The notes under the pieces: generated by a model | What the model saw: the letters and a program-made list of their open reading frames with translations, nothing else | What the model was told of the DNA's origin: nothing | Databases searched by the model: none | Program-made: the position numbers and the translations under genes | Origin: Pseudomonas tensinigenes | GTDB lineage: Bacteria; Pseudomonadota; Gammaproteobacteria; Pseudomonadales; Pseudomonadaceae | NCBI RefSeq assembly: GCF_014268445.2 | Contig: NZ_CP077089.1 | Location: 1,729,501-1,793,500, forward strand | DNA length: 64,000 nt | Direction: 5' to 3' | Shown here: positions 27,284 to 36,205 of the stretch, one piece after another | How positions within the stretch are numbered: the first letter of the stretch is position 1 | Layout: each line of letters opens with the position of its first letter

Positions 27284-27700
27284 ATGCTCACCGGCCTCAA
27301 CCACCTGACCCTCGCGGTCAGCGATTTGAATCGCAGTCTGGCGTTCTATCGCGATGTGCTGCAGTTGCGCGTCGAAGCCACGTGGGATGCCGGTGCCTAC
27401 TTGTCGCTGCCAGGGTTGTGGTTGTGTTTGTCGCTTGATCCGCTGCGATCGAGTGAACCGTGCACCGATTACACCCACTACGCTTTCAGCCTCAATGCAG
27501 CCGATTTCTCAACGTTCGTAGCAAAGCTAAAAGCGGCGAATGTGCAGGAGTGGCGCGACAACCGCAGCGAAGGTGCATCGTTCTACTTCCTTGATCCCGA
27601 TGGCCACAAGCTCGAAGCCCATGTCGGCGATCTCGCTTCACGGCTGGCAGCGTGTCGGCAAAAACCGTACGCCGGCATGCGTTTTTACGACGAGTCATGA
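27284..27700 (+). CDS. fosA: fosfomycin-modifying glutathione transferase FosA
   Basis: 138 residues of the vicinal-oxygen-chelate family (PF00903), beginning [18 protein letters not shown] and with the Mn(II) ligands H7, H65 (YTHYAF) and E111 (KLEAHVGD). The FosA-specific sequences [16 protein letters not shown] and [15 protein letters not shown] are present. The enzyme adds glutathione to fosfomycin in the cytosol and gives chromosomal resistance in many pseudomonads. It begins 4 bases after the secreted-protein gene stop, but functional linkage is not evident. Confidence 0.92.
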   Translation: MLTGLNHLTLAVSDLNRSLAFYRDVLQLRVEATWDAGAYLSLPGLWLCLSLDPLRSSEPCTDYTHYAFSLNAADFSTFVAKLKAANVQEWRDNRSEGASFYFLDPDGHKLEAHVGDLASRLAACRQKPYAGMRFYDES

Positions 27701-27760
27701 TCAGACACATTTGTCTGTTATAGACTGGCGGCCACGTGTTCTGGCGCTTGCAGGTTTTCC

Positions 27761-28399
27761 ATGACTCCATCGTTGCTAATGGCCGTGCTGGCCTCGGGTT
27801 TCATTTACGGGATTACGCCCGGGCCGGGCGTGCTGGCGGTGTTCGGCATCGGCGCAGCCCATGGGCGGCGGGCCGGGGCGGGGTTTCTTTGCGGGCATCT
27901 GCTCGGCGATGTGGTCTGGTGCAGCACGGCGCTGATCGCGATTGTCGGTGCCCGGGAAATCGGCAGCACCGCGTTTGATGTGCTCGGTGTGCTCAGCGCC
28001 TTGTACCTGTTCTGGCTCGGCTGGCGCGCGGTGCGGGCCCAGCGTCGTAACGGTGACGAACCGCAAGGCGCGGCGCGCAAGCCGTTCTGGCACGGCATTC
28101 TGTTTGGCTTGACCAATCCCAAGGCCTACCCGGTGGCGGTCGCGACCTTCACCGCGCTCCTGTCGAGCCGCGCCGAACTGCTCAACTGGTCGATGCTGCC
28201 GGCGCTGATTGCCCTGAGTTTCCTCGGCGGCTTGCTGGCCTACGCTATCCTGATTGGCGTGGTCGGCGCGCAGCGCGTGCGCACGCTGTATCAGCGTCAC
28301 GAATTGTTGATCACCCGCCTGTGTGGCGTGATGTTTATCGGTTTCGCCATCAACGCGCTGGTGCATGCGCTGCCGGGACTGATGCCGAACAAGGCTTGA
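27761..28399 (+). CDS. LysE family translocator
   Basis: 212 residues, five to six membrane helices, LysE/RhtB fold (PF01810). The family signature near the N-terminus, ITPGPGVLAVFGIGAAHGRRAG, is clear, and the central GLTNPKAYPVAVATFTAL is also typical. Members export amino acids or related compounds through the inner membrane. The gene stands between fosA and a diguanylate cyclase with no regulator beside it. Substrate unknown. Confidence 0.87.
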   Translation: MTPSLLMAVLASGFIYGITPGPGVLAVFGIGAAHGRRAGAGFLCGHLLGDVVWCSTALIAIVGAREIGSTAFDVLGVLSALYLFWLGWRAVRAQRRNGDEPQGAARKPFWHGILFGLTNPKAYPVAVATFTALLSSRAELLNWSMLPALIALSFLGGLLAYAILIGVVGAQRVRTLYQRHELLITRLCGVMFIGFAINALVHALPGLMPNKA

Positions 28400-28478
28400 A
28401 AGTGTGTGCAGGGATGCGCAATCAAAAGGTCAGGGATGGTTGATCAGTGCTGCATTGCCCGGACACCCACGCTGAACC

Positions 28479-29828
28479 ATGGAAAGCCGAAATTCCGCGC
28501 CGTTGGCGAGTTTTATCGATCTGTTGCTGGACGCCGTTTGCGCAGTCGACAAGCAGGGTCGCTTCGTTTTTGTCAGTGCCGCTTGTGAGCGTGTTTTCGG
28601 CTATTCGCCTGAAGAATTGATCGGCCGACAAATGATCGAACTGGTGCACCCGGCGGATCGTCAGCGCACCCTCGCCGCCGCCAACGAAATCATGGGCGGC
28701 GAACCCAAGCTCAACTTCGAAAACCGTTATCTGCGCAAGGATGGCAGCGTCGTGCACATCCTCTGGTCGGCGCGCTGGTCGGAAGTCGACCAACTGCGCA
28801 TCGCCGTGGCGCGCGACATCACCGAGCGCAAACGAGCCGAATCGCGCCAGGCTGCGCTCTATGCGATATCCGAAGCGGCCCATGCGGCGGAAGATTTGCT
28901 GGCGCTGTTCAAACGTATCCACCTGATTATCGGCGAATGGCTGCCGGCGATGAATTTCTCCGTGGCGCTGTACGATGAGCACTGCGCACAACTGAATTTC
29001 CCCTATCACGTCGACGATGACGAATTGCAGCCCGAACGACCGGGCACCGTCACTGGACGTCTGTGTGCGGAAGTTATCCGTAGCGGACAGCCGATTCTTC
29101 TGACGCCAGACAGTGCAGATTCCCCGGCGGATTTCGCCGCGCTGGTGGCGGAGCAGAACTCGCCATGCTGGCTTGGCGTGCCGTTGAACTCGAAGAACGG
29201 CACCATCGGTGCCTTGATCGTCAAAAGTCTGCCCGGCGGCGAGCGCTACACCGAGCAAGACAAGGAACTGCTGCAATACGTTTGCGCCCAGGTCGCCACG
29301 GCCATCGAGCGCCAGCAATTGCACGCCCGCCTGCGGCGCATGGCGCAGTACGATCAACTCACGCAGCTGCCCAATCGTGAATTGCTGCGCGATCGCTTGA
29401 AGGCTGCGTTGGCCGGCGCTCGCGAGCAATCAGGGCACATGGCCTTGTTGTATGTCGACCTGGATCGCTTCAAACAGGTCAACGACACCTTTGGTCACGC
29501 CGTCGGCGACATGCTCCTGCAAACCGTGGCCAACCGCCTCAAGGGCTGCGTGCGCGAAACCGACACGGTGGCCCGAATTGGCGGCGATGAATTTGTCGTG
29601 CTGCTGCACAGCGTTCAGGTCTCGGAAGATGCTGACGGCGTGGCGGAAAAAATCCGACAGGTACTGGTGCAACCGATGCGTCTCGATGGCCACAACCTGC
29701 ACATCGAACCAAGCATCGGCGTTGCCCGCTATCCAGAGCACGGCAGTGAAGAACAGCAACTGTTCCGCCATGCCGATCAGGCGATGTACGCCGCCAAACG
29801 CTTAAACCATCACGCGCTCAATAGCTGA
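28479..29828 (+). CDS. PAS-GAF diguanylate cyclase
   Basis: 449 residues, no membrane segment. PAS domain at about 8-120 (FVSAACERVFGYSPEELIGRQ), GAF domain at about 140-280, and GGDEF domain at about 290-445. The active-site GGDEF lies at 368-372, and an RETD inhibitory site sits five residues before it, so it should synthesise c-di-GMP and be feedback-inhibited. The regulatory signal is unknown. It is a single gene; c-di-GMP output probably affects biofilm or motility as in other pseudomonads. Confidence 0.9.
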   Translation: MESRNSAPLASFIDLLLDAVCAVDKQGRFVFVSAACERVFGYSPEELIGRQMIELVHPADRQRTLAAANEIMGGEPKLNFENRYLRKDGSVVHILWSARWSEVDQLRIAVARDITERKRAESRQAALYAISEAAHAAEDLLALFKRIHLIIGEWLPAMNFSVALYDEHCAQLNFPYHVDDDELQPERPGTVTGRLCAEVIRSGQPILLTPDSADSPADFAALVAEQNSPCWLGVPLNSKNGTIGALIVKSLPGGERYTEQDKELLQYVCAQVATAIERQQLHARLRRMAQYDQLTQLPNRELLRDRLKAALAGAREQSGHMALLYVDLDRFKQVNDTFGHAVGDMLLQTVANRLKGCVRETDTVARIGGDEFVVLLHSVQVSEDADGVAEKIRQVLVQPMRLDGHNLHIEPSIGVARYPEHGSEEQQLFRHADQAMYAAKRLNHHALNS

Positions 29829-29944
29829 TTTGGGGCCGCCGTTCGTCGCAGCGACTGCAACTTTTCTAAACCTTTGCCGGCCAGAAAATTCTCAATCTAG
29901 GCGGGCACCTGCTCGCCACGATCATTACCAAGAGGTAGAGAATC

Positions 29945-30100
29945 ATGCCTAATTCAAGAAACTCGAACTCGGGAAACTTCGCCAACGATCGAACCAAGGC
30001 CTCTGAAGCAGGTCGCAAAGGTGGGAAAACCACCACAACGACCGTCGACAAAGAGCCAAAACCAGACATGGGCCGCAAGCCCGCTCAGAAATCGAAGTAG
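29945..30100 (+). CDS. KGG/Con-10-like small stress protein
   Basis: 51 residues: MPNSRNSNSGNFANDRTKAS, then EAGRKGGKTTTTTV and a Lys-rich end. It matches the KGG (PF10685) stress-induced-protein motif (R-x-K-A-S-E-A-G-R-K-G-G), here in a single copy. The protein is very polar and probably disordered. AAGAGG lies 8 bases upstream. It is followed after 76 bases by the DUF4142 gene. Confidence 0.8.
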   Translation: MPNSRNSNSGNFANDRTKASEAGRKGGKTTTTTVDKEPKPDMGRKPAQKSK

Positions 30101-30176
30101 TCGGTGAAGGTAGTTTTGATTGAGAGGCGGGGGCGTAAGCTCCCGCTTGAATTTTGCAAGTAAGGAGGGCGCGACC

Positions 30177-30680
30177 ATGAGCCGAATGGCCACCCGTATA
30201 CGCAACATGAGTTTTGCATCACTGTTGGGTCTGTGTGCCAGCAGTGCTTTTGCCCAGTCGCCCGCCGATTTCATCAACGATGCCTCGGCCAAAGGCATGG
30301 CCGACATCGAGGCCAGTCGTCTGGCTCACAGCAAGGCCGAATCGAAAGAGGTCAAGGACTACACCATCGTCGTCATCAACGACCGCACGACGGCCAACCA
30401 GCACTTGGCGAAAATCGCCAAGAAGCTCGACCTGCCCGTTGCGCCGCGTGAAGAACTGGCCGACAAGGCCAAGGAATTGATGCCGCAAGTGACCGACGGC
30501 GCCTCCTTCGATCAGGCCTATGCCGCCAGTCAGGTCAAAGCCACTGAAGAGGCCATCGAGCAGATTCAGCAGCAAGCGCAGACCACCGACGTGCCGGAGA
30601 TTAAAGCGTTTGCCGACGAGACATTGCCGAAACTGCAAAGCCATCTGGAGAAGGCTCGCGCCTTACAGGCTAGCCGCTAA
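30177..30680 (+). CDS. DUF4142 domain exported protein
   Basis: 167 residues: signal peptide (about 1-25, SSAFAQ) and a four-helix DUF4142 bundle (PF13628), with DASAKGMADIEASRLAHSKAESKEVKDYT as the family hallmark. The start at 30177 follows a strong TAAGGAGG. These periplasmic proteins are stress-associated and have a ferritin-like appearance without known activity. The neighbouring KGG protein gene points to a general stress context (inference). Confidence 0.87.
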   Translation: MSRMATRIRNMSFASLLGLCASSAFAQSPADFINDASAKGMADIEASRLAHSKAESKEVKDYTIVVINDRTTANQHLAKIAKKLDLPVAPREELADKAKELMPQVTDGASFDQAYAASQVKATEEAIEQIQQQAQTTDVPEIKAFADETLPKLQSHLEKARALQASR

Positions 30681-30688
30681 TCAAGGTT

Positions 30689-30756
30689 AAAAGATCGCAG
30701 CCTCCGGCAGCTCCTACACCTGTTTATGTAGGAGCTGCCGAAGGCTGCGATCTTTT
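30689..30756. repeat. REPIN (GTAGGAGCTGCCGAAGGCTG type)
   Basis: Second member of this REP family, in opposite orientation to the copy at 9982: arms 30689-30717 and about 30728-30756, with one mismatch (CCTCCGG versus CCGAAGG) in the left arm. Confidence 0.9.
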
Positions 30757-30768
30757 GATTTTAAACCC

Positions 30769-31179
30769 TCAGCACTCATTCAAATCCTGCTTCGACTTGC
30801 TCTTCTCGCCCAGCCCCTCTAGGTTAAACACCTCACCCTCGCCCAACGAGCGGTAGTGCCTGCGCAACGCCTCCAACTGTTTCAGATCCAGCGCCTCCAG
30901 CCCAAGCATCGCGTTCTGCGCCTCTTTGGTCACCAAGAGCAATTCATCGATTTTCAAATGGAGAATATCGGTATCGCGGTTCTGCGTGTTCTGGATCAGG
31001 AACACCATCAGGAAGGTGATGATCGTGGTCGAGGTGTTGATGATCAGTTGCCAGGTGTCGTTGTAATCAAAGATCGGCCCGCTCAAACCCCACAACCCGA
31101 TCAAGATCAACGCGCCCATGAAGGTCTTGGGACTACCGGCCACCATCGCGAGCTTCTGGGAGATTTTTGCGAATTTCAT
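30769..31179 (-). CDS. low-affinity iron permease family protein
   Basis: 136 residues of the PF04120 family. Two membrane helices lie at about 20-35 and 48-65 (TTIITFLMVFLIQNTQNRDTDILHLKIDELL); the NTQNRDTxxLHLKLDELL sequence is the clear family signature. The name comes from fungal Fet4-like proteins, and iron transport has not been established for such short bacterial members. It is convergent with DUF4142 and divergent from tam. Confidence 0.85.
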   Translation of the reverse strand: MKFAKISQKLAMVAGSPKTFMGALILIGLWGLSGPIFDYNDTWQLIINTSTTIITFLMVFLIQNTQNRDTDILHLKIDELLLVTKEAQNAMLGLEALDLKQLEALRRHYRSLGEGEVFNLEGLGEKSKSKQDLNEC

Positions 31180-31343
31180 AGCCGTGTTCCTTATTGGGAA
31201 GAGTCTTGAAATTCAGACATCTGCGGCTGGTGGAAAATTCTAATTACAAATCCGCTGACGTCACCGGACGTTGGTAGGAGAGGCAGGCGCGCCAGATCGC
31301 TGTATCGTGACGAATCGCTGGAATGCCCCGACAGGAGAACGCA

Positions 31344-32114
31344 ATGAGTTGGTCCGCCAAACAATACGTCGCTTTCGAAGATGAACGCACCCGCCCGGCC
31401 CGCGATCTGCTGGCGGCGATTCCCACGCCTGAAGCGCGAACAGTGGTCGATATCGGTTGTGGTCCCGGTAACTCGACTGAGTTGCTGGTGCAGCGTTTTC
31501 TTGGGGCGAAGGTCAGTGGGCTGGACAGCTCGGCAGACATGATCGACGCGGCTCGCAAGCGCTTGCCGGATCTGCGCTTCGCTGTCGCCGAGATTGATAA
31601 GTGGGCCGATGCAGGGCCGTTTGATGTGATCTTCGCTAATGCCGTATTGCAGTGGGTGCCGGATCACGCGACGTTGTTGCCGACTTTGGCCAGCAAGCTG
31701 TCGGCGGGTGGCAGTCTGGCGATCCAGATGCCGGATAACCTCAATGAACCCTCACACCGCTTGATGCGTGAAGTCGCCGCGAATGGTCCGTGGGCGAGCA
31801 AGCTTTCCGGCGCTGCGGGGCAGCGTACCGACATGGCCAGCGCCAGTGATTATTTCTCGATGCTGCGACCACACTGTGCGCAGGTCGATGTGTGGCGTAC
31901 GACCTATCACCATCAACTGTCAGGCGGGGCGGCGGGGGTGGTGGAGTGGTTCAAGGGTAGCGGGTTGATTCCGTTTTTGAATCCGCTGACCGAGGCGGAA
32001 AAGGCGCAGTACCTGGAGCAATATCTGGCGGAGGTCGGGAAGGCTTATCCGGCGCTGGCGGATGGTTCGGTGCTGTTGCCGTTTCCACGGTTATTTATCG
32101 TCGCGACGCGTTGA
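31344..32114 (+). CDS. tam: trans-aconitate 2-methyltransferase
   Basis: 256 residues, class I methyltransferase with motif I VVDIGCGPGNSTELL (about 41-55) and the Tam-specific WSAKQYVAFEDERTRPARDLL start. QMPDNLNEPSH is typical too. It methylates trans-aconitate, which inhibits aconitase, using SAM in the cytosol. The ATG at 31344 follows AGGAG at 10 bases; the ATG at 31323 lacks a site. Single gene. Confidence 0.9.
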   Translation: MSWSAKQYVAFEDERTRPARDLLAAIPTPEARTVVDIGCGPGNSTELLVQRFLGAKVSGLDSSADMIDAARKRLPDLRFAVAEIDKWADAGPFDVIFANAVLQWVPDHATLLPTLASKLSAGGSLAIQMPDNLNEPSHRLMREVAANGPWASKLSGAAGQRTDMASASDYFSMLRPHCAQVDVWRTTYHHQLSGGAAGVVEWFKGSGLIPFLNPLTEAEKAQYLEQYLAEVGKAYPALADGSVLLPFPRLFIVATR

Positions 32115-32168
32115 AATAAATTGGGCCTGTTTTTCGGCTGGAGATTTTTGGTGCGCTTTCGGACGGAC

Positions 32169-32315
32169 CCCTCACCCCAGCCCTCTCCCGAGGGAGAGGG
32201 AGCCGATGGCCGTTGCTTCAAAAACCTGAGTTCAGCTCGATATTTCAGGTCGGCGTAACCCTAGAGAACAACTCGGTCAGTCCCCTCTCCCTTTGGGAGA
32301 GGGTTAGGGTGAGGG
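32169..32315. repeat. CTCACCC-type MITE-like element
   Basis: Second copy of the element of 11529-11705: same terminal inverted repeats and inner GGGAGAGGGAGCCGA box, but with a shorter central part. It lies between the convergent tam and methyltransferase genes. Confidence 0.8.
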
Positions 32316-32316
32316 T

Positions 32317-33045
32317 TCAGCGCTGCACCGCCACCAACATCATCATCGGCCGCTCCCGCTCTTCTGCCAGCGCCGGTTGCGCCGCCACTTCAGCATCGCT
32401 CGGCCCCCATTCATTGACACGTCGAATCGAGAACCCCGCATCGATCAGCGAATTGAGCAATGTCCCAACCGTACGATGCTGCTTGATCACGCCTTCAGCC
32501 AACCAGTTCGTAACCCGCTCACCCTCCAACTGATAGCTGTCCAACGGCCAACGCTTGTTGCCTTCACTATCCACCAGCCAACCCGGATTACGCGGCGCCA
32601 TAAAGATTGGATGCTCAATGGAAAACACAAAGTGCGAACCCGGTTTCAGTGCCGCATACAGGTGCGCAAACAGCCCCGGCAGATCCTTGATGTAATGCAG
32701 CGCCAGTGAACTGTAAGCCAGATCAAAACTGCAGGCGGGCAAGTCGAGCTGTTCCAGATCGGCGCGCTCATAACGAATGTTCGCCGCCGTCGTGGTCTCC
32801 CGAGCCCGCTCCAGCATCTTCTCCGAGACATCCAGCCCCAAGACACTGGCCGCGCCATTCTCAATGGCCCAACGGCTGAACCAGCCATAACCGCAGCCCA
32901 GATCCACCACGTTCAGGCCGTGCATGGAAGGCAACAGCGCCTTGAGCGCCGGCCACTCCGGCGCCGCGTCGAGGCCACCGATTGAGCGGTTCATCTGGCT
33001 GTAGCCCTGGAAGAATTCGGGATCGTCGTAAATGTTTTGCGTCAT
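32317..33045 (-). CDS. class I SAM-dependent methyltransferase
   Basis: 242 residues, Methyltransf_11-like. Motif I is VVDLGCGYGWFSRW (about 47-60); VLGLDVSEKMLERAR binds the SAM ribose, and YSSLALHYIKDL is motif III. The family includes UbiE-like and small-molecule enzymes; the substrate is unknown. The stop lies only two bases from the right end of the CTCACCC element. The region upstream (33046-33390) has no coding potential before the DUF6124 leader. Confidence 0.85.
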   Translation of the reverse strand: MTQNIYDDPEFFQGYSQMNRSIGGLDAAPEWPALKALLPSMHGLNVVDLGCGYGWFSRWAIENGAASVLGLDVSEKMLERARETTTAANIRYERADLEQLDLPACSFDLAYSSLALHYIKDLPGLFAHLYAALKPGSHFVFSIEHPIFMAPRNPGWLVDSEGNKRWPLDSYQLEGERVTNWLAEGVIKQHRTVGTLLNSLIDAGFSIRRVNEWGPSDAEVAAQPALAEERERPMMMLVAVQR

Positions 33046-33390
33046 GGTGAAGTGCTCTTTTGAGTTCGATCGTCAGCGGCAAAGTGGCCGCGATTGGAAT
33101 CCCTCGAAAGTGATGGCGCGTATTCGTCGATGGCCGCGCAGGGGAGGGTGGTGGCTGATATGGAAATGCTAGTCGGTCGAGAGGACGGTGAAAATCGATG
33201 GAGTGTTGTGGATCTGTAATGTCAGAAAATGCTGCAAGGTTTTTGGCTGCTTAAACGCATTCGGTGGCCAGTGTTTATAAGTGTTCGGTGTTACGTCCTG
33301 AAGCCTACAAATCCTTGCGCCGTTGCCTACCGCTACGCCAGAATCCGCCGGCTTGTGCGCCTGGGGGGCGGTCGGTAACTTGGTTCGCGT

Positions 33391-33609
33391 CACTGATTTC
33401 CAGTGATCGGGTTTAGCAGCCACGCGTTTCCACCAAATCGTACGAGCGTCATTTAGCCAGGTTCTCCTGTGCTTAATGGTGGCTGTGCGCATGGCACCCT
33501 CGGGTGCGCCGGGATTTTGGTGGATTCGCCCGGTCTGCTAACTTGCGTACAGCCGCCACCCTTTCGTGTAGCAGCGGAATGGTCGTAGCCCTATTTTGGA
33601 ATACACCAA
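33391..33609 (+). promoter_or_regulatory. long structured leader of the DUF6124 gene
   Basis: The 564-base gap before the DUF6124 gene has several nested dyads: hairpin CACTG-ATTTC-CAGTG (33391-33405); an outer stem GGTGGCTGTGCGC (33478-33490) with GCGTACAGCCGCCACC (33545-33560); inside it a perfect hairpin GCACCC-TC-GGGTGC (33494-33507) and a stem CCGGG/CCCGG (33509-33513 with 33529-33533). This forms a multibranched RNA-like fold. From memory, very similar leaders precede other DUF3077/DUF6124 genes in Pseudomonas. Function unknown. Confidence 0.6.
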
Positions 33610-33972
33610 ATGTTCAAAGTTACGCCAAATCCGCCGGAAACCGATCCGGCATCCCCCTACGAATCACCCAATTCAAAGAAATTCCACGAAGCCGCCGAAC
33701 GCGCCCTCGACCACTATCTCAGCCCCACGGCCAGAATTATGGGTTCCACCCGCGAACCCGAACCGATGTATCTCGCCAACCCTAAATACGACACCGAATC
33801 CCTGCTGGCCAACGCCAGCGAAACACTCGGCTCGGCCACCACCATGCTCAACAACTTCGCCGCGCTGCTGGATACCTCACACCGCAAGACAGCGCTCGGC
33901 ATTGCACAGGTGGTCATGTTGGGCGAATTGGCGGTGAATCAGGCACTGGATAAGGTTGTGCCGGCGGGTTAA
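33610..33972 (+). CDS. DUF6124 family protein
   Basis: 120 residues. The N-terminus MFKVTPNPPETDPASPYESP and KKFHEAAERALDHYLSP followed by LLANASETLGSATTMLNNFAALLD and QVVMLGELAVNQALDK mark the Pseudomonas-restricted DUF6124/DUF3077-like family. It is predicted to be a helical cytosolic protein of unknown function; members are often present in several copies per genome and share a conserved upstream leader. There is no clear ribosome site just before the ATG, which suggests that translation depends on leader structure (inference). Confidence 0.85.
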   Translation: MFKVTPNPPETDPASPYESPNSKKFHEAAERALDHYLSPTARIMGSTREPEPMYLANPKYDTESLLANASETLGSATTMLNNFAALLDTSHRKTALGIAQVVMLGELAVNQALDKVVPAG

Positions 33973-33994
33973 CCCGATCGCTTTAATAAGCCAA

Positions 33995-34022
33995 AGAAAC
34001 CGGCGAATTAGCGCCGGTTTCT
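33995..34022. terminator. bidirectional terminator between DUF6124 gene and hipA
   Basis: Perfect 11-bp stem AGAAACCGGCG / CGCCGGTTTCT with a 6-base loop between two convergent genes; T-rich ends in both directions are short. Confidence 0.7.
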
Positions 34023-34048
34023 CGAGACTGCTAACTGGCAGCAAGAAT

Positions 34049-35308
34049 TCAGGCAAGTAGCCCGATGTTTTGGTCGATGCGTTGTTGAATGGTGCGCAAG
34101 GTTTCCTGGGTGATCACACCCGGATACAAACTTTCAGCCACGGCTGAGAATCGGCTAGCTACCTCGCAAAATCTGTCAATGATGTCGGCGGCCGTAGCGG
34201 CGTTTACTTCAGCCTCCACTGCAAGGTTGAGCAGGTTTTCTCTTCCAATTTCCAAGGCTTCACCCATCACGTCCATCTGGTGATAGCCTCCCGGCCCCTC
34301 GCAGAACGTGACGTCATAGGCCGGCGCTAATTTCCAGTCTCCGCCAGGCGACATGATGTAAGCAAAGTTCTTCGGATGGTCGTCTCGGTTGTTGAATGCG
34401 ACATTGAAGACGACCCGCTCAAACGCTGCGGCTTTCTCTCGTACGTCATTGCTGCACTTATGAGTCGCACGCAGGAAGTTGACGTAGTCCAGCGCCCCGG
34501 GGGATCTGAAATCCGCACCGGTAAAGGCTGCAAGACTCTGCATGGGCACCCGCAAGTCGTTTTGTCGGTCAAAGCGTTTGGTGGCAAAAGCGGCCATTCC
34601 CTCAGACAGGCTGAAATAACGAGTGTCAGGAGTCTGGATACCGCACAAGCGTAAACATTCGGCGTAGACCATTTCGATGGCGCACACCTCGGGATGTTCT
34701 TGCTGAGCCGGAAACTTCACCAACCAGGCTTCGAAACCGGGAGTGGCAGCCGTAGTAAAGGCGTCAGTGTGCGGATCGCGATATACCAGCGCTTTGGGTC
34801 GGGCGCCCTGTGGAGAGCCTCCGATCAGTAGCAGCTTCTGGAGAAGCTCTCCACCTTTACCTTTGAGTACCTCCTGCACTTCGGACGCGAGCAACTCGAT
34901 GGGAACATGCATTTGCGGTTCCAGCGCCTCGGGTGCAACAGGTTCAAACGACATGGCCCCCATGGCATTGTTGCCAATGTAGGCTAGCCGCTCCAAAGGG
35001 CCTATTCGCGCGGGGTTGAGGCCTCGACGTTTGAACAATCGGTCCATCAGTAACATGCCCCAGCCATCCGGCAGCGAGTCATAAACCGGCCCAGGCAGTC
35101 CCAACTGATGTGACGGGAAATCCCGGTTTAACCTGGCTCCCTGTAATGGAAGCCTCAAGGAGGAGAGTTCCAGCCCTCTGTTTTTTGCCTCATCGCTGTA
35201 CTCAAACATGACCTGCGGGCGACCGGTCAGGGCTTTCGTTGTAGCAAGTGTGCCCCACCGCCAACGTTCACCCCAGCCCGCGTAGTAGACGTCAACTTGT
35301 TCAAGCAT
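34049..35308 (-). CDS. HipA-like serine/threonine kinase toxin
   Basis: 419 residues of the HipA family. The N-subdomain (Couple_hipA) covers about 5-110; the kinase part has a Gly-rich loop IGGSPQGARPKALV, the catalytic NNRDDHPKNF and the metal-binding APAYDV. HipA kinases phosphorylate tRNA synthetases and slow growth. It overlaps the upstream HTH antitoxin gene by 8 bases, the standard hipBA order. Target cannot be inferred from sequence. Confidence 0.88.
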   Translation of the reverse strand: MLEQVDVYYAGWGERWRWGTLATTKALTGRPQVMFEYSDEAKNRGLELSSLRLPLQGARLNRDFPSHQLGLPGPVYDSLPDGWGMLLMDRLFKRRGLNPARIGPLERLAYIGNNAMGAMSFEPVAPEALEPQMHVPIELLASEVQEVLKGKGGELLQKLLLIGGSPQGARPKALVYRDPHTDAFTTAATPGFEAWLVKFPAQQEHPEVCAIEMVYAECLRLCGIQTPDTRYFSLSEGMAAFATKRFDRQNDLRVPMQSLAAFTGADFRSPGALDYVNFLRATHKCSNDVREKAAAFERVVFNVAFNNRDDHPKNFAYIMSPGGDWKLAPAYDVTFCEGPGGYHQMDVMGEALEIGRENLLNLAVEAEVNAATAADIIDRFCEVASRFSAVAESLYPGVITQETLRTIQQRIDQNIGLLA

Positions 35309-35618
35309 TGTCGGCTTTCCTTTTGATGCGATGACGCTTGGCCGTCTTTTCGTAGCGAATCATATCGTCAAGAGTTTCGAGCCTTGGCAGAAACAACCCT
35401 TCGAGCTCCTTTTCGCGTCCGAGAACCATCGCCACTCGCACCATGTTGTCGAAACTCACATTACGACCGGCTTCAAGGTTTGACACCGTATTCGTCGCAA
35501 TGCCCGCGCGAGCGGCCACGTCTGCTTGTGTCATCTCCAAGGCCAATCGCTCTGTGCGCAGGCGTTGGCAAATCCGTTTGACGATCTCGCTCGCGGTCGT
35601 GAGGCTTAAATCCAGCAT
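35301..35618 (-). CDS. HipB-like XRE antitoxin
   Basis: 105 residues with a Cro/CI HTH at about 16-75 (RTERLALEMTQADVAARAGIATNTVSNLEAGRNVSF) and a basic C-terminal tail (KTAKRHRIKRKADNA). It neutralises the HipA toxin encoded next and represses the operon. A dyad CAGTA-N7-TACTG about 35 bases upstream of the start is a plausible operator. Confidence 0.85.
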   Translation of the reverse strand: MLDLSLTTASEIVKRICQRLRTERLALEMTQADVAARAGIATNTVSNLEAGRNVSFDNMVRVAMVLGREKELEGLFLPRLETLDDMIRYEKTAKRHRIKRKADNA

Positions 35619-35652
35619 GTCGTGTGTACCGTCGGCGTTCAGTTTTGATTGT

Positions 35653-35724
35653 CAGTACACAATATACTGTGGATTAAACCTAAAAATATCATTTAACTCA
35701 CAAGAAAATGTAATTAGGTTTAAT
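35653..35724. promoter_or_regulatory. hipBA operator/promoter dyads
   Basis: CAGTA (35653-35657) and TACTG (35665-35669) form an inverted repeat upstream of hipB. A second perfect dyad ATTAAACCTA (35673-35682) / TAGGTTTAAT (35715-35724) lies behind it, downstream of hicB; it may be part of the promoter or a weak AT-rich terminator of hicAB. Confidence 0.45.
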
Positions 35725-35761
35725 GGGTAGGATAGGCCAGCACGGGTTGATGCGCCAAGGT

Positions 35762-36169
35762 TCAACCCTGCTGCAAAACTTTCAGAGCCGCCGACGCCAG
35801 AAAGCCCGAGCGGCTTTTCTCTTCCGGGTGATGCAACACATACTCGTCAATGCGGTTGAGCAAGTGCCCCGGCAGGGTGATGTTGAGCTTTTGGGCTTTG
35901 CCCAAGTACTTGAGCACATCGATATCCACCACGGCCCATGCACAACCGGCGTATTTCGGGTTGGCTACGTGCAGGCTCAGTTTGCTGGCCGCTGGAATGG
36001 GGGCGTCGTCGTCCGCGAGAATCTCGAAATGACCTTCGATGGCTTCGCGGGCCATGGCGACGGCATCGTCCAGATCCTCTCCGGCGGAAAAGCATCCAGG
36101 AATGTCCGGGACTTCTACACCCCAGGCGTGTTGGTCATCGCCAATTGAAATCGCAATCGGGTAGAGCAT
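35762..36169 (-). CDS. hicB: HicB family antitoxin
   Basis: 135 residues. Residues 1-65 form the HicB partial RNase-H-like fold (YPIAISIGDDQHAWGVEVPDIPGCFSAGEDLDDAVAMAREAI), and 90-130 a ribbon-helix-helix (LNITLPGHLLNRIDEYVLHHPEEKSRSGFLASAALK) for operator binding. It blocks the HicA RNase encoded 36 bases upstream. The order hicA-hicB is the usual one. Confidence 0.9.
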   Translation of the reverse strand: MLYPIAISIGDDQHAWGVEVPDIPGCFSAGEDLDDAVAMAREAIEGHFEILADDDAPIPAASKLSLHVANPKYAGCAWAVVDIDVLKYLGKAQKLNITLPGHLLNRIDEYVLHHPEEKSRSGFLASAALKVLQQG

Positions 36170-36205
36170 ATTCGTTGTCCTCCATGGCGCAACTGACTCA
36201 GAGGG

